DNA of 64,000 nt from Poecilobothrus nobilitatus (lineage: Eukaryota; Arthropoda; Insecta; Diptera; Dolichopodidae). Below are positions 13,501 to 26,049 of the stretch, in pieces. Position 1 is the first letter of the stretch; every line of letters begins with the position of its first letter. Below the pieces are notes generated by a model that was given only the letters and a program-made list of their open reading frames with translations, had not been told where the DNA came from and did no database searches. The stretch is taken from positions 265,767,843 through 265,831,842 of the forward strand of contig OX352774.1 of assembly GCA_947095535.1 (NCBI GenBank), read 5' to 3'. The position numbers and the translations under genes were made by a program.

Positions 13501-14920
13501 TTAATAACTGAGATTTTTCGTCCCGATATTTTTCCGATTTAGCCTTTTTAAATGAAATATTTAACCATTATTAATCAAAAAAATTTATAATAAATTATTT
13601 AAAACAAGTTAAACCTCAATTAATGATTATTGTCAAATTTACTTAATAAAAACTATACAATTTGTAAAATATTACAGATTGCTTGAAAATTTAACCCAAC
13701 AAACTTTTTAGATTACTTTTTTTTTTTTATCAAACTTTCAATATTTGATTATTCAAACTTTAATCTTTATCAAAAAAGCATGAGAATTGAGAGTTTCTTA
13801 TAAATAATTATTTGAAATGCAATTTAGATTTTATTTAAATTTAAAATGAAAGCTCGTGTAACTTTTTTTATATTTTCATATTGTATAATATGTTTATCTA
13901 TATAAGAATTACTATAGTATCATACTGGTATCATATTTATTTACATATATGTATAATTACGATATATTGAAGTCTTATCAAAAAGCATGCTTTTTGCATC
14001 CGGGAACAGAGATTTAAAATAAAAAAGGGCCATTGAAATTTTTTAATTATAATAAGTAATATGCTTTGTAAGTACATGTTACACTCATTGTATCCATATA
14101 AAAATAATAATCTTAAAACGGAACTTAATGATGCGTAATCGTAATAGGAATTGAAGTAATTATTAAGTAAAAACGAAAAATTAAAATAATAAAATGAAAA
14201 ATAAAAATATTTATACATATAGATATATGTATATATATTTATTACGAGGTCATTGTAATCACAGTAAAAGTGTGAATAATATACATATTTTGTATTACTA
14301 AATAATATATTTAAATATAATATTTCTTTTGTTAACATATGATTACCTAATTATAAAATTATAAAGAAATATTCTTAAGTGGTCGTACAGTATACAGAAT
14401 GCCCATATATTATCTACATATATGTATAAATATTTTAAAGATATGACTTGACATATAACGAATTTTATTAGTAATTATAATTATTTATAATTAAATGTGA
14501 AATATGGAACATTTTGTTTTAAAACTTAACAAACAAATTATTGTAAAATTAAATAAAATCAATGATAATCAATTATGACTAATAATAAAAAATGAGACTA
14601 AATAATGCTCTATTATAGCATCAAGATCATAACTCACCATTTTGATAATAAATTTGCCATTACACTTGTGACGCTGTAAAGAGAGGAGCAGTGAATTAAG
14701 GCTCTACGAAACAAAGCCACATTTAATGATTTTATTTTCATAGGTAATTGAAAACTCTAAAGTATAATCAATAAAGCTCCAAAGTGTTATTTTTCTTTCA
14801 ACTTAATCTATAACTTCTTGGAAAATAAAGTCTCGGAGTGTTTATATATTAAATGTATAATAAAACCCAATTTTTGTAATAATCAAACATGAAATTAAAA
14901 ATTAATTCAAAAATAAAAAG

Positions 14921-15006
14921 TTAATAGAAAACAAATTATTTTTTCATAGTAATTCACATTTAACAATCATATTAATTTCTATGAAAAATAATTTGTTTTC
15001 TATTAA
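14921..15006. repeat. Near-perfect inverted repeat, ~28-bp arms and ~29-bp spacer
   Basis: TTAATAGAAAACAAATTATT at 14,921 continues to CATAG at 14,949. Its reverse complement occupies 14,979-15,006, with a single-base length difference in a T run. It would form a strong hairpin in single-stranded DNA or RNA. It may be a tiny foldback element; no target duplication was identified. Confidence 0.75.
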
Positions 15007-15239
15007 GTTTTTGTTTTGGAGTCAATTTATTTAAATTTTTATACAACACCATAATATTATGTACATATATTCCGAGAAAGGAATATATTTAAAAACAAAT
15101 TTTTGTTATTAGTAATTAATTAGTAAATTATAATTTCAGCAATTTATTTGTTACAGGAATTATTAAGAAGTATTATTGAAATGCAGTAATTTGATAAATT
15201 TTTTTTATTATAGTTTATTTGTTAAAAAGCACGTGCTAA

Positions 15240-15414
15240 TTTTTTTTTTCAATGCATTTCTCTGCCACATAAATGTGGACAGGAAATTACACAACCTTTC
15301 CTGTTCAGGCGTCAGGGAAATAACTCTTACTACGTTTGTGGGATTCGAACCCACAGTCCCTCGGCGTTTACAACGTATTTTATACGCTCTTACCCACTAG
15401 ACCACCTAGGCCCC
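15240..15414 (-). mobile_element. tRNA-derived SINE, best preserved copy (~175 bp)
   Basis: On the minus strand the element begins GGGGCCTAGGTGGTCTAGTG with an A-box-like segment, followed by GGGTAAGAGCGTATAAAATA. A canonical B box GGGTTCGAATCC lies at 15,341-15,352. A non-tRNA body contains TGTCCACATTTATGTGGCAG, and a run of nine A ends the copy at 15,240. Pol III internal promoter boxes plus a 3' A tail define a tRNA-derived SINE. Conceptual translation across it gives the GFEP-type peptide often mis-annotated from such repeats. Related copies or fragments are at 10.7, 13.4, 23.6 and 25.7 kb. Confidence 0.85.
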
Positions 15415-15644
15415 GCTAATTTTATAAAAGAATATTAAAATCTAAAATAATAAAATAATAAAATCCATGGTATTATTTCTCATTAAATGTAAAATAACAT
15501 ATACCGGGCGCTTTTTTATGTCTGTCCGATCGCACGCTAACGCAAAAATTATTCGAGCTAGCAAATTGAACATTTTATCATTATATTACAATCTTTTAAA
15601 CCAAAATAATGCTAATTCTTAGAAAAATATTTAAAAGAAGTAGT

Positions 15645-16691
15645 CTAAAGCTAAGTACTAAATTGTTAGAGCTCTATCGACACAACACTTTCCTCAACCA
15701 AATGTGTTTACACACAAGAGTGTAACTCTACAGAAAATTCGGTTTTCGAAAATTTTGATAGAGAAATTTTTCGTAAAGCTGTAGATGTAATAAATAAAGC
15801 TATTGCAATAAATAGAATTGATTTGGAAATGGATTAGTCTTTCGCAAACAATAAGTTAATTATTTAGAAAATTGTTGTTTCTTAATTAAATTTAACCACT
15901 AGAAACAAAATTAGTTTAAATAAATTCGAATTTCTTTTGATTAATTTATTGATAAGGGTACCGGTTATTGTAATTATTATATTGTATAGAGATAGCAATT
16001 TTACATAGTTTTTCGTGATTATTAATGAATTAATTTCATAATTCAAAAGTAATTCAAATATGTAATTTAAATTATTTTTGGTAATGCATTTTAATATAAT
16101 GCATTATTTTAATAAATTAGTTTGAAAAAATAATTCGAAATAATTAATTTAATGCATTGAAATTGATTCATTTTATATAATTAAATATAAATAATTACGA
16201 AAAATAATGTAAAATTCCTATCAATACAATATAATAATATTATATTGTAATGTAAAATATATAGGTATTTGATGTAAATATATGTATATACATATGTTGA
16301 CATGTGAAGGCTTATACGCCATTTATATGCCGCATAAAATATGTAAAACATAATACCTACTTTTAAAAACCTAATACCAATAATACTTTAAAAAACAATA
16401 TATGTATGTAATATGAAAATGCACGAATTACATGAAAATTTACTGTAGAGACTCTACAAATTTACAAACGTGTTTCCTTATCAATAAGAAGATCAGTAGA
16501 GTCATTGTATAGACAAAAATTTCACCTCTACAAAGTGCTTAGACGGTAGAAAAATGTCTAACAAAAAATCTCTTGTAGAGTCAATGTAGAGCTCTACGGT
16601 AAACGAGTGTTCAGACACATATAGATCACTCTATACCGAGATTTTCTCTCAACTCTACCATTTCTACTTTCCTGTGTGTACTTAGCTTTAG
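15645..16691. mobile_element. Candidate ~1.05-kb TIR element
   Basis: CTAAAGCTAAGTAC at 15,645-15,658 is matched exactly by its reverse complement at 16,678-16,691. The interior next to both ends is rich in CTCTAC and TGTAGAG motifs (for example 15,725 and 16,445-16,640) and less AT-rich than its surroundings. No coding frame is present, and no convincing target duplication was found. It is probably a non-autonomous DNA element. Confidence 0.5.
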
Positions 16692-19600
16692 AATCCTGTT
16701 AAACAAATAGTATCAATATATTACATAAATGTATATTGTATGTATTATGTGTAAATATTGATATTATATTCTATAGTTTAACATTTTTTTGATAATATTT
16801 GTTTATATACATATATACATATGTATATAGAATATTTTATCATCTTTAACTAAAATTACCTTTAATTTATTTGTACTAATTATTGATCCATAGACATATA
16901 TAGGTCATATTAATATCAGTAAGTCTTCTGGTTACAAAAAATAAGGATTAATTAAGTACAAATTTTATACTTCATAGAATTCCTAAGATGTCTTCTGGTA
17001 AAAATTTTCATTTAATATAAATTATATTAAGGTATTTTTATTTATTCTTTATTTACATAGTATAGAAACACATCAATAATACAAATTATTGTAAATAAAA
17101 AAATACACTCAAATATGATTTAAATGTTTGGCTCAACACACAAACTTGCTTCAGAATATATTACCTACTTGTAACAATATGTATACATACATATGTTAGT
17201 TTTTTGAATTAAAGATATACTGATCGTTGATCTATAAAATAGAAATAATAGGAATGAAATAGTTACTTAAATTATCATTTTAACATTTTATTAAAACATA
17301 TTCAATCTTTTTATGCACTGTTTGTTACATTTTTATTTTTGTTTTTCTTTTAATCTACAATTTTATTATGATGATTTGGTAAAATCAAATATATGTATTG
17401 TATAAACGTTAAAAAATTAAATTTATGTATTTCGAAGCAATAAACCAATTTATTTTTAAATTTTTTTGTTTCAATAAAATATTAGTTCTATAAATACAGA
17501 ATAAAAAATTGCAAATAGTTAGTGTTTTTAAAAGCAATTTTTTGTTTAATTCAATATCAATGAATTTAAATATATGCATGTATATGTATGTATGTATTAT
17601 TTATAAATATCAAAGAATTAGAAGAAAATATTCTTTTAAAACAACGTTTCCTGTAGTTTTTCCATTAAAGAGATAAACACAAATTTACATTCTTAAGAAA
17701 ATTAAAAGAAATAAAAAGCCAAATGTATTGTTTACAAAATGGTTTCAAAGCAAGAAATATGTATGAAAAAAAATATATAAAAAATTTAACATATGAAAAA
17801 TTACAGATGGTAAAATACGGAAGCCAATTTTCTTATAATGTTTACTTGAAATTTTCTTTTTTATTTTGAAAAGTTCAAAAAAATAAAACTGCAGTTTTCA
17901 AATCAAACCTTTAATTATTAACATCAATCATAAATGCTAAATATTTTTTTTTTTTTGCAGGAAAAATTTTTTATTTTTATTTTAAATTAAACAGACAGAT
18001 TTATGTTTTAATTACATACTTTTTTTAATTGCAAATAATAATATTTAATTTAATTCAAAAATAATAGTTATTGTACATATTTTAAATTAAGTAATATATT
18101 TGTTTGTCCTTTATTTCTAACTTAAATGAACAGACTATTCATAATTAATATTTATTATTTACTAGTAAAAAAAAAATTATTTAATAGATGGAAAAATTGA
18201 CCAAAAAAAGATAAATTACTTTCCTTAAATATAAATAAATCAAATATTAAAATTCAAAAGAATTCGGAAAACTTAAATAGGATAATATTGTTTTTAATTA
18301 TATCAATTTGACTTTCGCTAATAAAATGTTTTGTACTTAGATTTAGATAATCTCTTAATATGAGTTTAATTTGTATCTTTTTAACACATTTCTAAAAAAA
18401 ATGTTTACACCCGTAACTTAGGCAAGACATAAAAATTAATAGAAATAAATTAAATTTTTTAGCAACATTTATTTACATCAAGCATTAGAAAAAATAACAA
18501 TTTTTTCAGAATTCACTTTGGTGCCATTACATACAATGTTTAGAAAAAAATTCAATTTTTAAGCAACATGATGTTGACATTTAAACATTAGCAAAATTAA
18601 TACAAATATTCCCAAAAAAATAAATATTTAAATTAAAATCTGAATTTTTTCTGAATAAGTACGAATTTTAAATATGTGAATTTTGAATTGTCTGAATTTT
18701 GAATTGCTTGAACTTTGATCTTGAATTGAAAATCTTTACAAATAAAATAAAAATTGCATATTGCTCACGCATCTTAATCCTTTTATATTTAAACGTACAT
18801 ACAAATGATAGAGTTAAATTAGATACATGCATATGTACATAAATACTAATTTTTTGAGTTTTCGAATTTGATATCTATTCGAAAAAATTAATCAATACAT
18901 ACTTAAATAAAACTTTAATATTACAACATTTATGCATTTTTATTATAAAATTTTCATGCATGTTCAGTATAAAAAATTACTTTAAGTTTAGTTTTCTTTT
19001 ATTATTTTGATTTTATTTTCGTTGTTCTTTTTAATTACGTCACATCACTTGACATCATATCCGATTTTTTGCATTGGATTTTTCTTTTATTTTTCTTTGT
19101 TATATTTAATAATTAGTAGGTTAGTCTAACTTAATGAAAATAAAAAAAATAAATTTTTATCACAAACTATGAAAATATTAAGAATAATCCACTAAGAATT
19201 GGTTAAATGTTACATCTCCTAGAGTAAGCGAAAACCGCGTGAGATTGCATGGAGGTGTCAAGTGGAAGATCTATGCTCTGAAGACGAGTAAGACAAAAAA
19301 AAATTAATCCAATACCATATTATTATTATCCATTACTTTAATATAATGTGTACCTTCTGTTATCTTTTAAGATCCTATAACTTCTTAAAGAAAATCTGTC
19401 ATTTTGGTAAATATTTTAGTAGTCATTAAAATTGATATACACATAATGTGTTTTACTTTGTCAATTGGTTATATATAAATGTAAGACGGCTTTAATCGGA
19501 TAAATTGCATTATCTATTGTTATTTGTTTTAGAATAAAAATAGAAACACATATTTAAATAGTTTGATCAAAATGGAATGCATCATCAGAAAATATATATG

Positions 19601-20344
19601 TACGACTATTATTATAGTAGACTTGATATTTACACTTGATTTTTTTTATGCATTATGTGTTTATATTTGTAATAAAATAATACACTGTTTGCATACGGTT
19701 GCGACTTTTTATTTATTAATTCATTTTTTAATTTAAAAGATCATCACTTTTTTTACGTGGGTATTTTAATTGTTATGCATTTTAAAGTGAAGTAATAATA
19801 TGTAGTTTTCAGTGATACTGTCTGTTAACAAAATATATACAGTGACTTAAAAGTTTCCTTTTGTTATTTTTAAAATTGTTTTTCTATTTTTATATTATTT
19901 TTGTGTAAAGGAAATGGAATTTAGTAAATTATATTATATATTTTGTATTAGAGAGACGAAAGTTAATATACAATAAAAAAAAAAACATTTTTTCTTTAAG
20001 ATTCCAGAAGTTTGGTTTAATTCTTCGAAATATTGGCCTAGTTGAAAGTTTCATTCAATTGATCAATACAAATTATCAAAGTTTAAAAAATGAATAGATA
20101 AAATTTACAATGTCATTAATCGGACAATCGCATATAGTTATTCGTTTTAGAACAAAAATACAACCACAAATTAATATATCTACCTAAGTTGAATGAAAAT
20201 AGAATGACACCATTATAAAATATATGGTTATATAAAGTAGACTTGATATAACAAATAAAAGAAATTGTTAATTTAACTTTAATTATATTTTTAAATTTCT
20301 TTCTTATAATATTTTTTTTTATTTTGATAATTTTATGATATTTT
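16692..20344. other. AT-rich non-genic sequence with one G+C-richer island
   Basis: No gene is recognised. The exception to the composition is about 19,205-19,290, where the sequence becomes balanced in base content (for example GCGAAAACCGCGTGAGATTG) and is open in two forward frames, with AG upstream and GTAAG downstream. I cannot identify it. Many TACATATGTA-type motifs occur (16.8, 17.2 and 18.8 kb). Confidence 0.45.
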
Positions 20345-20830
20345 AGGTTTAAATAATTTCCGGCATTTCACCACGACTAGCTCTGAGAAACCGTATTCGA
20401 TCAGACCAATGTTGAACTACTTTTTATCCAGACCTTATTTCATCAATAACACGGGTTATGTAGGCTTCCGCCTCCAACGTCTATCTAACTTCACATAACC
20501 CCAAGGAAAATAATCCAGTGGCGTTATGTCGCATGATCTTGGCGGCCAATTAATTAGACTATTTGTCGAAATAATGTTATCACCAAATCTTTCTTTTAAT
20601 AAATCAATTGTTGCGGTAGCAGTATGAGGTGTAGCACTATCTTGTTAGAAGCAAACCCCTTCCGGGTCGATCCCATTCAAATTTTGAAACAAAAATCATT
20701 GATCATCGATCTGTAACGCGCTGTAACATTAGCTCTATCATCGTTTTTAAAGAAATATGAACCGATTATGCCTCCAGCGTGTAAACCATATTCTAAATTT
20801 CAAAATTTTTCTAGTTAAAAGTCATTTTGT
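20345..20830 (-). pseudogene. Degenerate DDE transposase (IS630-Tc1-mariner/DDE_3 type)
   Basis: Translation of the minus strand gives the hallmark blocks of a widespread insect transposase: GSYFFKNDDRANVTARYRSM near 20,780-20,720, then QDSATPHTATATIDLL near 20,640-20,590 (a TAA stop replaces the expected Gln before QDSATPHT), then NWPPRSCDITPLDYF near 20,550-20,505, where the family's later catalytic Asp lies. Stops and frame shifts follow in the C-terminal part. The N-terminal DNA-binding region and any terminal inverted repeats were not found. It is a dead remnant of a DNA transposon; identification to superfamily is firm, to family it is not. Confidence 0.85.
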
Positions 20831-23585
20831 ATTTTAGTTACTCAAAAACTTTCAAGACAGCAAATTAGAAAAAGGCAGACGTTTGAATGAATAATGAATA
20901 TTAAAAATTATATTTTCTTTAATCATTATTTTTTTATTTTAAATAACTTTAAGATTTAAACGTACCGCAAATCGCTAAAATTTAACACATGTTTTGATTT
21001 AAAACTGACTAACAATAAAAAAAAATTTGTTTGAAATAAAAAACCTGTTTGTAAACTTTTATACCTACACACATACATTCTACTAATATGAAATGAATAT
21101 TTTACTTTGCACAAAAAGTCAAAATTCCACCCGAGATAGGAATAAATACGATTTTTGGCATATTAGTATATAATATTGTGTATGTATGTAACCGTAAACG
21201 AGAAGATAAAACAGAATAAAGACAATAAAAGAATATTCTAAAATGCTCCAGTTGCAATTTGCAATATTTTAAAAAAAGTTAATCAATTCCTCTTTTAATA
21301 GGATATAACATAAAGGAAAATAAATTCCTACAATATTAATCAAAGAAAAAAATTTTTTTAAACTTTTCTAAAATCACATGGATTTTAAAATATTAATAAA
21401 TTAATAGATTTTCTTCGAAGATATAAAAACGAAATTTTAAGAAAATGCAGCTACAACCTGTATAATATGTATAACGTTGCGTCCTTAAATTTTGTGTTGG
21501 ATAAGTTTATAGAATGAATAGAGCAGATAAAATATATGTAACAATAATTTTCGAAAACACTTTTCACCTAATCTACGTTTCGTGTTATGTAATTTAAATT
21601 TATGTATGCAATGTACATATGTATACATATATACATACATATATGTATGTATAATTCATAGTTTGTAATGTAAGTACAATTGTTATACTAAAATAAATTA
21701 ATGTTTTATTTCATGTGTTAGAATGCAAAAAAATATAACCAAATATGTACATAATACAAAATAACTAATGGAATCTTAAAAGTTATTCTAAAATCAGAAT
21801 GCTATGTAATATTTGTAAACATTGAAACTTAAAATAGAAATTACATCATTAATCTTTCAAACTTTATGAAATTATGGATGTTTAATCAGTGTTATGTTTG
21901 AAAACTTATCATTAATATGATAGAATTTTACAAGTTTAAATTTGGTAATTTTTTTGACCTTAAAACATAAAAAGGAAACAATTATGTATAATCTAAGCCT
22001 TTTATAAAACTGACCAGATACCACACGTACACAGATCCCTATTAAAAAAAGTACCCTATATACTTCTAAATATTAATTATATTGATGGCTGTAATTGTAC
22101 TATAGACGAGAACATAATATTATGTATGTATAATATGATATAATTTAATAAAGCTATCGCTATACATACATACATGTATATAAGAGAAAAAAGTATTTAC
22201 AAATTTAGTTACATAAGTATTTTTCTTTCCCGGCAACATAATAATTTCTAGTACCTACTAAAAAAATTTGTTGAGCATTTATATTTTCTGCTTTACGTAA
22301 GTAAGTACATATATCTACACACATATATACATACTTATGTACTGTTATTTTATGTGTTGTATATACTTTTTCATTCAATTGTCTTAGAAATTTAAAAAGT
22401 TGAACCAAATTAATTATATAAAAGATAATATAAAGATTTATTTATGAAAATTTTGTTTTCTATTTTTTAAAATGCTTACTTATAAATCATAAGTGATAAT
22501 AAAATATCATAGGTGCAAAAACTTAAATTTCACAAATATTACCAGTACCATTACCATTACTATTGAGCCAAACTTTTTGTTAAGATTTTATTTTATAAAC
22601 ATTAAAGATTATGGTATTATGGTATGGTACAGGTATTATGTTCTTTTTGATTTAATAAAAGCGAAACTTTCTTATGATGTAATCGTTTTGAATATAAGTA
22701 CATACAAGAATATACATACATAGGTACATACATATGATAAAATATTCCGTTATAATTTAATATCATAATATTTATGACATATAATATCCTATGATTTAAT
22801 ATTCCATTGGTATATATTTAATTATCTAATTTTGATAATTTTATTTCCAACTCCACTACTTCTCTATTTAAAATAATTTTTTACATCCGTGGTCGGATTT
22901 AGCAAATAAGTAAAATTCCCCGGGGCAATTGAAAAATTTTTACATTCTCACCAACTTTTTACTTATAAAATTTCGATTCCGCAAGAATCAGTGCAAACTT
23001 CAATTTCAAATAAATTTTAAACAGCGCTGAATGTATTTTGAATAGTGCTGATCCTTTTAACCCACAGTTCACATTCTAGTTGCCCATAACTTGCTTTTCT
23101 TGTTTTGGCCATTTTTAATTATATATATGTATGTACATATATACATATGTATATGTACTAATTTAATAGTTAAAACTAATTTACTAATATTTTTTTTTTT
23201 TCTTACGGTGCACAACTTCAATCGATTTTATAAACTAAAAGCTAATTTACATTAGCATGCACAGAGAAAATGTTCGTGCAAAAATTTTGTATGAGAACTG
23301 TGAAATTTTTTCATTTGCAAAAATGTGGAATTAGAAATCGGTGCCAACTGAAAACTGTACTGGAGTTTTGAATTTGCACAGTCCCGAGCACTATTTGTAT
23401 TTCCAAAAATTTAAATAACTAATAAATTCTCAATAAAAAAAAATAAAAAATATTAAATAATGTAAAAATGGCCTTTAAAAACCTATCTGTCTTCTAAGGC
23501 CAAGTAAAAAAAATATATACTACTAGATACTACCATTAATAACAGTGATTAAACTAAAGCCGATTAACATCATTAAAAAAAAATA
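20831..23585. other. AT-rich non-genic sequence
   Basis: No gene is recognised. Dense TATG/CATA microsatellite-like tracts lie at 21,600-21,660 and 23,120-23,160. Open frames of 67-76 codons near 22.2-22.7 kb have no features. The part at about 23,240-23,400 is less AT-rich and shares short words with 40,490-40,600, perhaps an old repeat. Confidence 0.45.
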
Positions 23586-23868
23586 TGGGGCTTCGGTAGC
23601 CTATTGGGTAGGTGTGTGGCGTATTAACCGAAGGAGTGTGTGTTCGATCCCTACACAGGTTGTAAGTGTTTTTTCTTTACATACCCCCCTTACGACCAAA
23701 TATAATGTAAATATATAGTATATAATATAAACAAAATAAATAATATTAGTATATAATTTAATAATAGTATAAAAACCTATAATGTCCTTTAGTAACCGCT
23801 GGTTCAATAATATTGCATTACATTTATGTATGTAATATTAATATAAATAAATAAATAAATAAATAAAA
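23586..23868 (+). mobile_element. tRNA-derived SINE copy with (AAAT)n tail
   Basis: The head TGGGGCTTCGGTAGCCTATT is followed by GGGTAGGTGTGTGGCGTATT and a near-canonical B box TGTTCGATCCC at 23,641-23,651. The body runs to a tail of about six AAAT units at 23,844-23,868. The overall plan matches the 15.3-kb copy, but the body and tail differ, so this may be a sister subfamily. The (TAAA)n tail resembles that of the LINE ending at 43,260, a plausible mobilisation partner (inference). Confidence 0.7.
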
Positions 23869-23901
23869 AAGATATAAGAAAATTAAAATTAATAAAAATC
23901 C

Positions 23902-23921
23902 TTATTTATTTATTTATTTTG
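23902..23921. repeat. (TTTA)n microsatellite opposing the SINE tail
   Basis: About five TTTA units lie only 33 bp beyond the (AAAT)n SINE tail and in the opposite orientation, as if a second retroelement ended here tail-to-tail. The sequence to the right (GTACGGATCTTGTATC onward) contains a weak B-box-like GGTTTGAATCC at about 24,052, but on the plus strand, so the second element is not proven. Confidence 0.4.
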
Positions 23922-24119
23922 TACGGATCTTGTATCAATATTAGTCGATATATTTCTTAACCCTTTGCTTGTTAGACATGTGGGGCAGGTCAGGTACGAT
24001 TATTAATTTTAAATACATGTATTAACTTATTTTATTTAGATAATCGAGCCCTGGTTTGAATCCAAGATCCATCGACTAAAAGTTCAGTAAGGTGAACTGG
24101 TTTTATTTTATAAATTCAC

Positions 24120-24660
24120 CGAAAAATTTTAAAGAAGTAATGGTCAAACCGTTTAGGTAAGAAGAAGAACATAAGAACTGAAAGATTTTACAATACTCTC
24201 CGGCCGGAACTGGTTAATTCAACAAAAATTTATTTTTAGCTTTTTTTACAACTATATAGAATCGTCTTGTAAAATTTAATTTAATTAGCTTGCATACAAT
24301 TTTTTGAAGTGAGAATGTGTGGCAAGAGATTAATCTTTTTGATTTTGGGGTAATGTTTATGTAGGGTTCAAAGCCAATCGAAGAAATCGTTTAGCCGGGA
24401 CAAAAAAGAAAACTGTTAATTAGATCTCATGCCGCAACGAGTTAATAAATTCGAAAAGAAAAAAACAATTTCTTCCCTTAGCATGGGACAATTATTCTTC
24501 AAGGGCTGAAGTCAACCGGTCAAACTATTTAGCCTGCACAATTAAAGAATTGAAAACCGTTAATAGGCTCTCATGCCGCAACAGAACGCAACATGGAAGA
24601 GAACGCAACATAGCGAATAATCTTCTGGAGTAGTTCTGTAAAATGTCGTTTCAGAAATGT
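24120..24660 (+). repeat. Diverged dispersed repeat, about three tandem blocks, related to the 26-kb element
   Basis: Blocks near 24,140, 24,370 and 24,515 share a GGTCAAACCGTTTAG-like segment. The last two also share TCTCATGCCGCAAC (24,428 and 24,573). The reverse complement of 26,190-26,280 contains the same order of words (TCAATCGGTCAAACCGTTTA, then GGCTCTCGGGCC...AATGGGTTAA). This region is therefore an opposite-strand, diverged relative of the Helitron-like element. Confidence 0.55.
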
Positions 24661-25671
24661 CAATAGTCCTTGTAAGTAATAAGCGAAACAATAAACAGAC
24701 AAACTATTTGATTTATATATTAGATTATTATGTAAACACATACATAATTAGCGGAATTTTGTAATCAGTTTGGAAAATGATATTGTAAATATCAAGCACT
24801 GGTAGTTTTACCAAATTTTTATAGGTGTGGGACAATTTGTTGAAAATAAAGTGCTTATTAATAGAATGTTGAAATGTCGAAAAAACTATAGAATTGAATT
24901 TTTTTTAATTTTACCTACTTTTATATTTTACATTGATATTTTATTATAATATGTAATTATGTTCAGAATTTTAATTTTGATGCCCGCCATTTTGATCACT
25001 AAAAAAATTAATGAAACCACAAAATCGGGGTAAACATATGTAAACATATTTTACATATTAAATATGTATGTATGTATATCAAAAACGATTTAAAATAGTA
25101 GCGCTGAAAAAAAATTAATTAAACTCCGATTTTGTGAAAACCTCTAAAATTCTTACTAATTTTTTTTAAAATGTATATCAAAAGCGATTTAATGTATTAG
25201 ATAGGTTTAAGCGATTTAATGAACTAGGTTTTTTGCCATTTCTCCTAGGTTTAATCATATTATAAAATATTTACAAACATTTGGCCACTTAATAAGTACT
25301 TAAAAATATTAAAGTTGAGAAGCAGTGACTGTAACACTTACCGAAATCTAGTTTTAAGTGATATGTAAATATAAATTAAGGCAATAAAGGTAAAATAAAT
25401 AAAATAAATAATGTACTAGATAGTAGCGGTTGACATTGCCAAAAACCCTCAAAAAAATAAAGAACTCTGAACCCCGCTTTGTAATTAAATCTAAAACCCC
25501 TTCTATTATTTTTTGCTTTCGTGTATTAAAACTCTGATTTTCCTCTTCAACTTTAATATACAAATTACTAATTACGAAATATTAGCCGAACAGCTGCTAC
25601 TCAATTTATTCAAATCCTGGCTAAATTTTAATGTAAATTTTAATTTTCGTATTAGGTATTAGGTAAACACC

Positions 25672-25723
25672 GACGGTTTACAGCGTATTTTATACGCTCT
25701 TACACACTAGGCCACCGAGGCCC
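25672..25723 (-). mobile_element. SINE head fragment
   Basis: On the minus strand the fragment starts GGGCCTCGGTGGCCTAGTGT and continues to GCGTATAAAATACGCTGTAA, matching the 15.3-kb SINE head through the A-box region. It stops before the B box. Confidence 0.7.
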
Positions 25724-26049
25724 AAGTTAAAAATTTCTCTATTTCAAATAAAACTAATTTCGAAAATATGCCGCAAAATTTTATTTTTCCAACCTAATAA
25801 ATCTAATATATAAGGAAGAACAGGAGACCGGGTGCAAGTTTTGAAGCAAAAAAAAAAAAAAAAAAAGGATAAACCAGATAAAATAAAAAAATCTCAATGT
25901 ATTTCCAGATTGTTAGGAACAACAAATCTTCAACATCACTAAATCAAACATTATAATTTAGTAAAAATAAAAAAAAAAAAAAAAACAATGTAATCTGCAT
26001 TAAATTTAGAATTAAGTAAACAATGTAAAAAAAAAAGGCATAATAAATT

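Noticed and set aside
13937..14338. 133-codon Tyr/Phe/Ile-rich frame on the minus strand
   Set aside because: The composition is what random AT-rich DNA gives; no motif, no splice context, and low complexity.
15176..15400. 74-codon frame ending in GFEPTVPRRLQ
   Set aside because: This is the known artefact of translating a tRNA-derived SINE.
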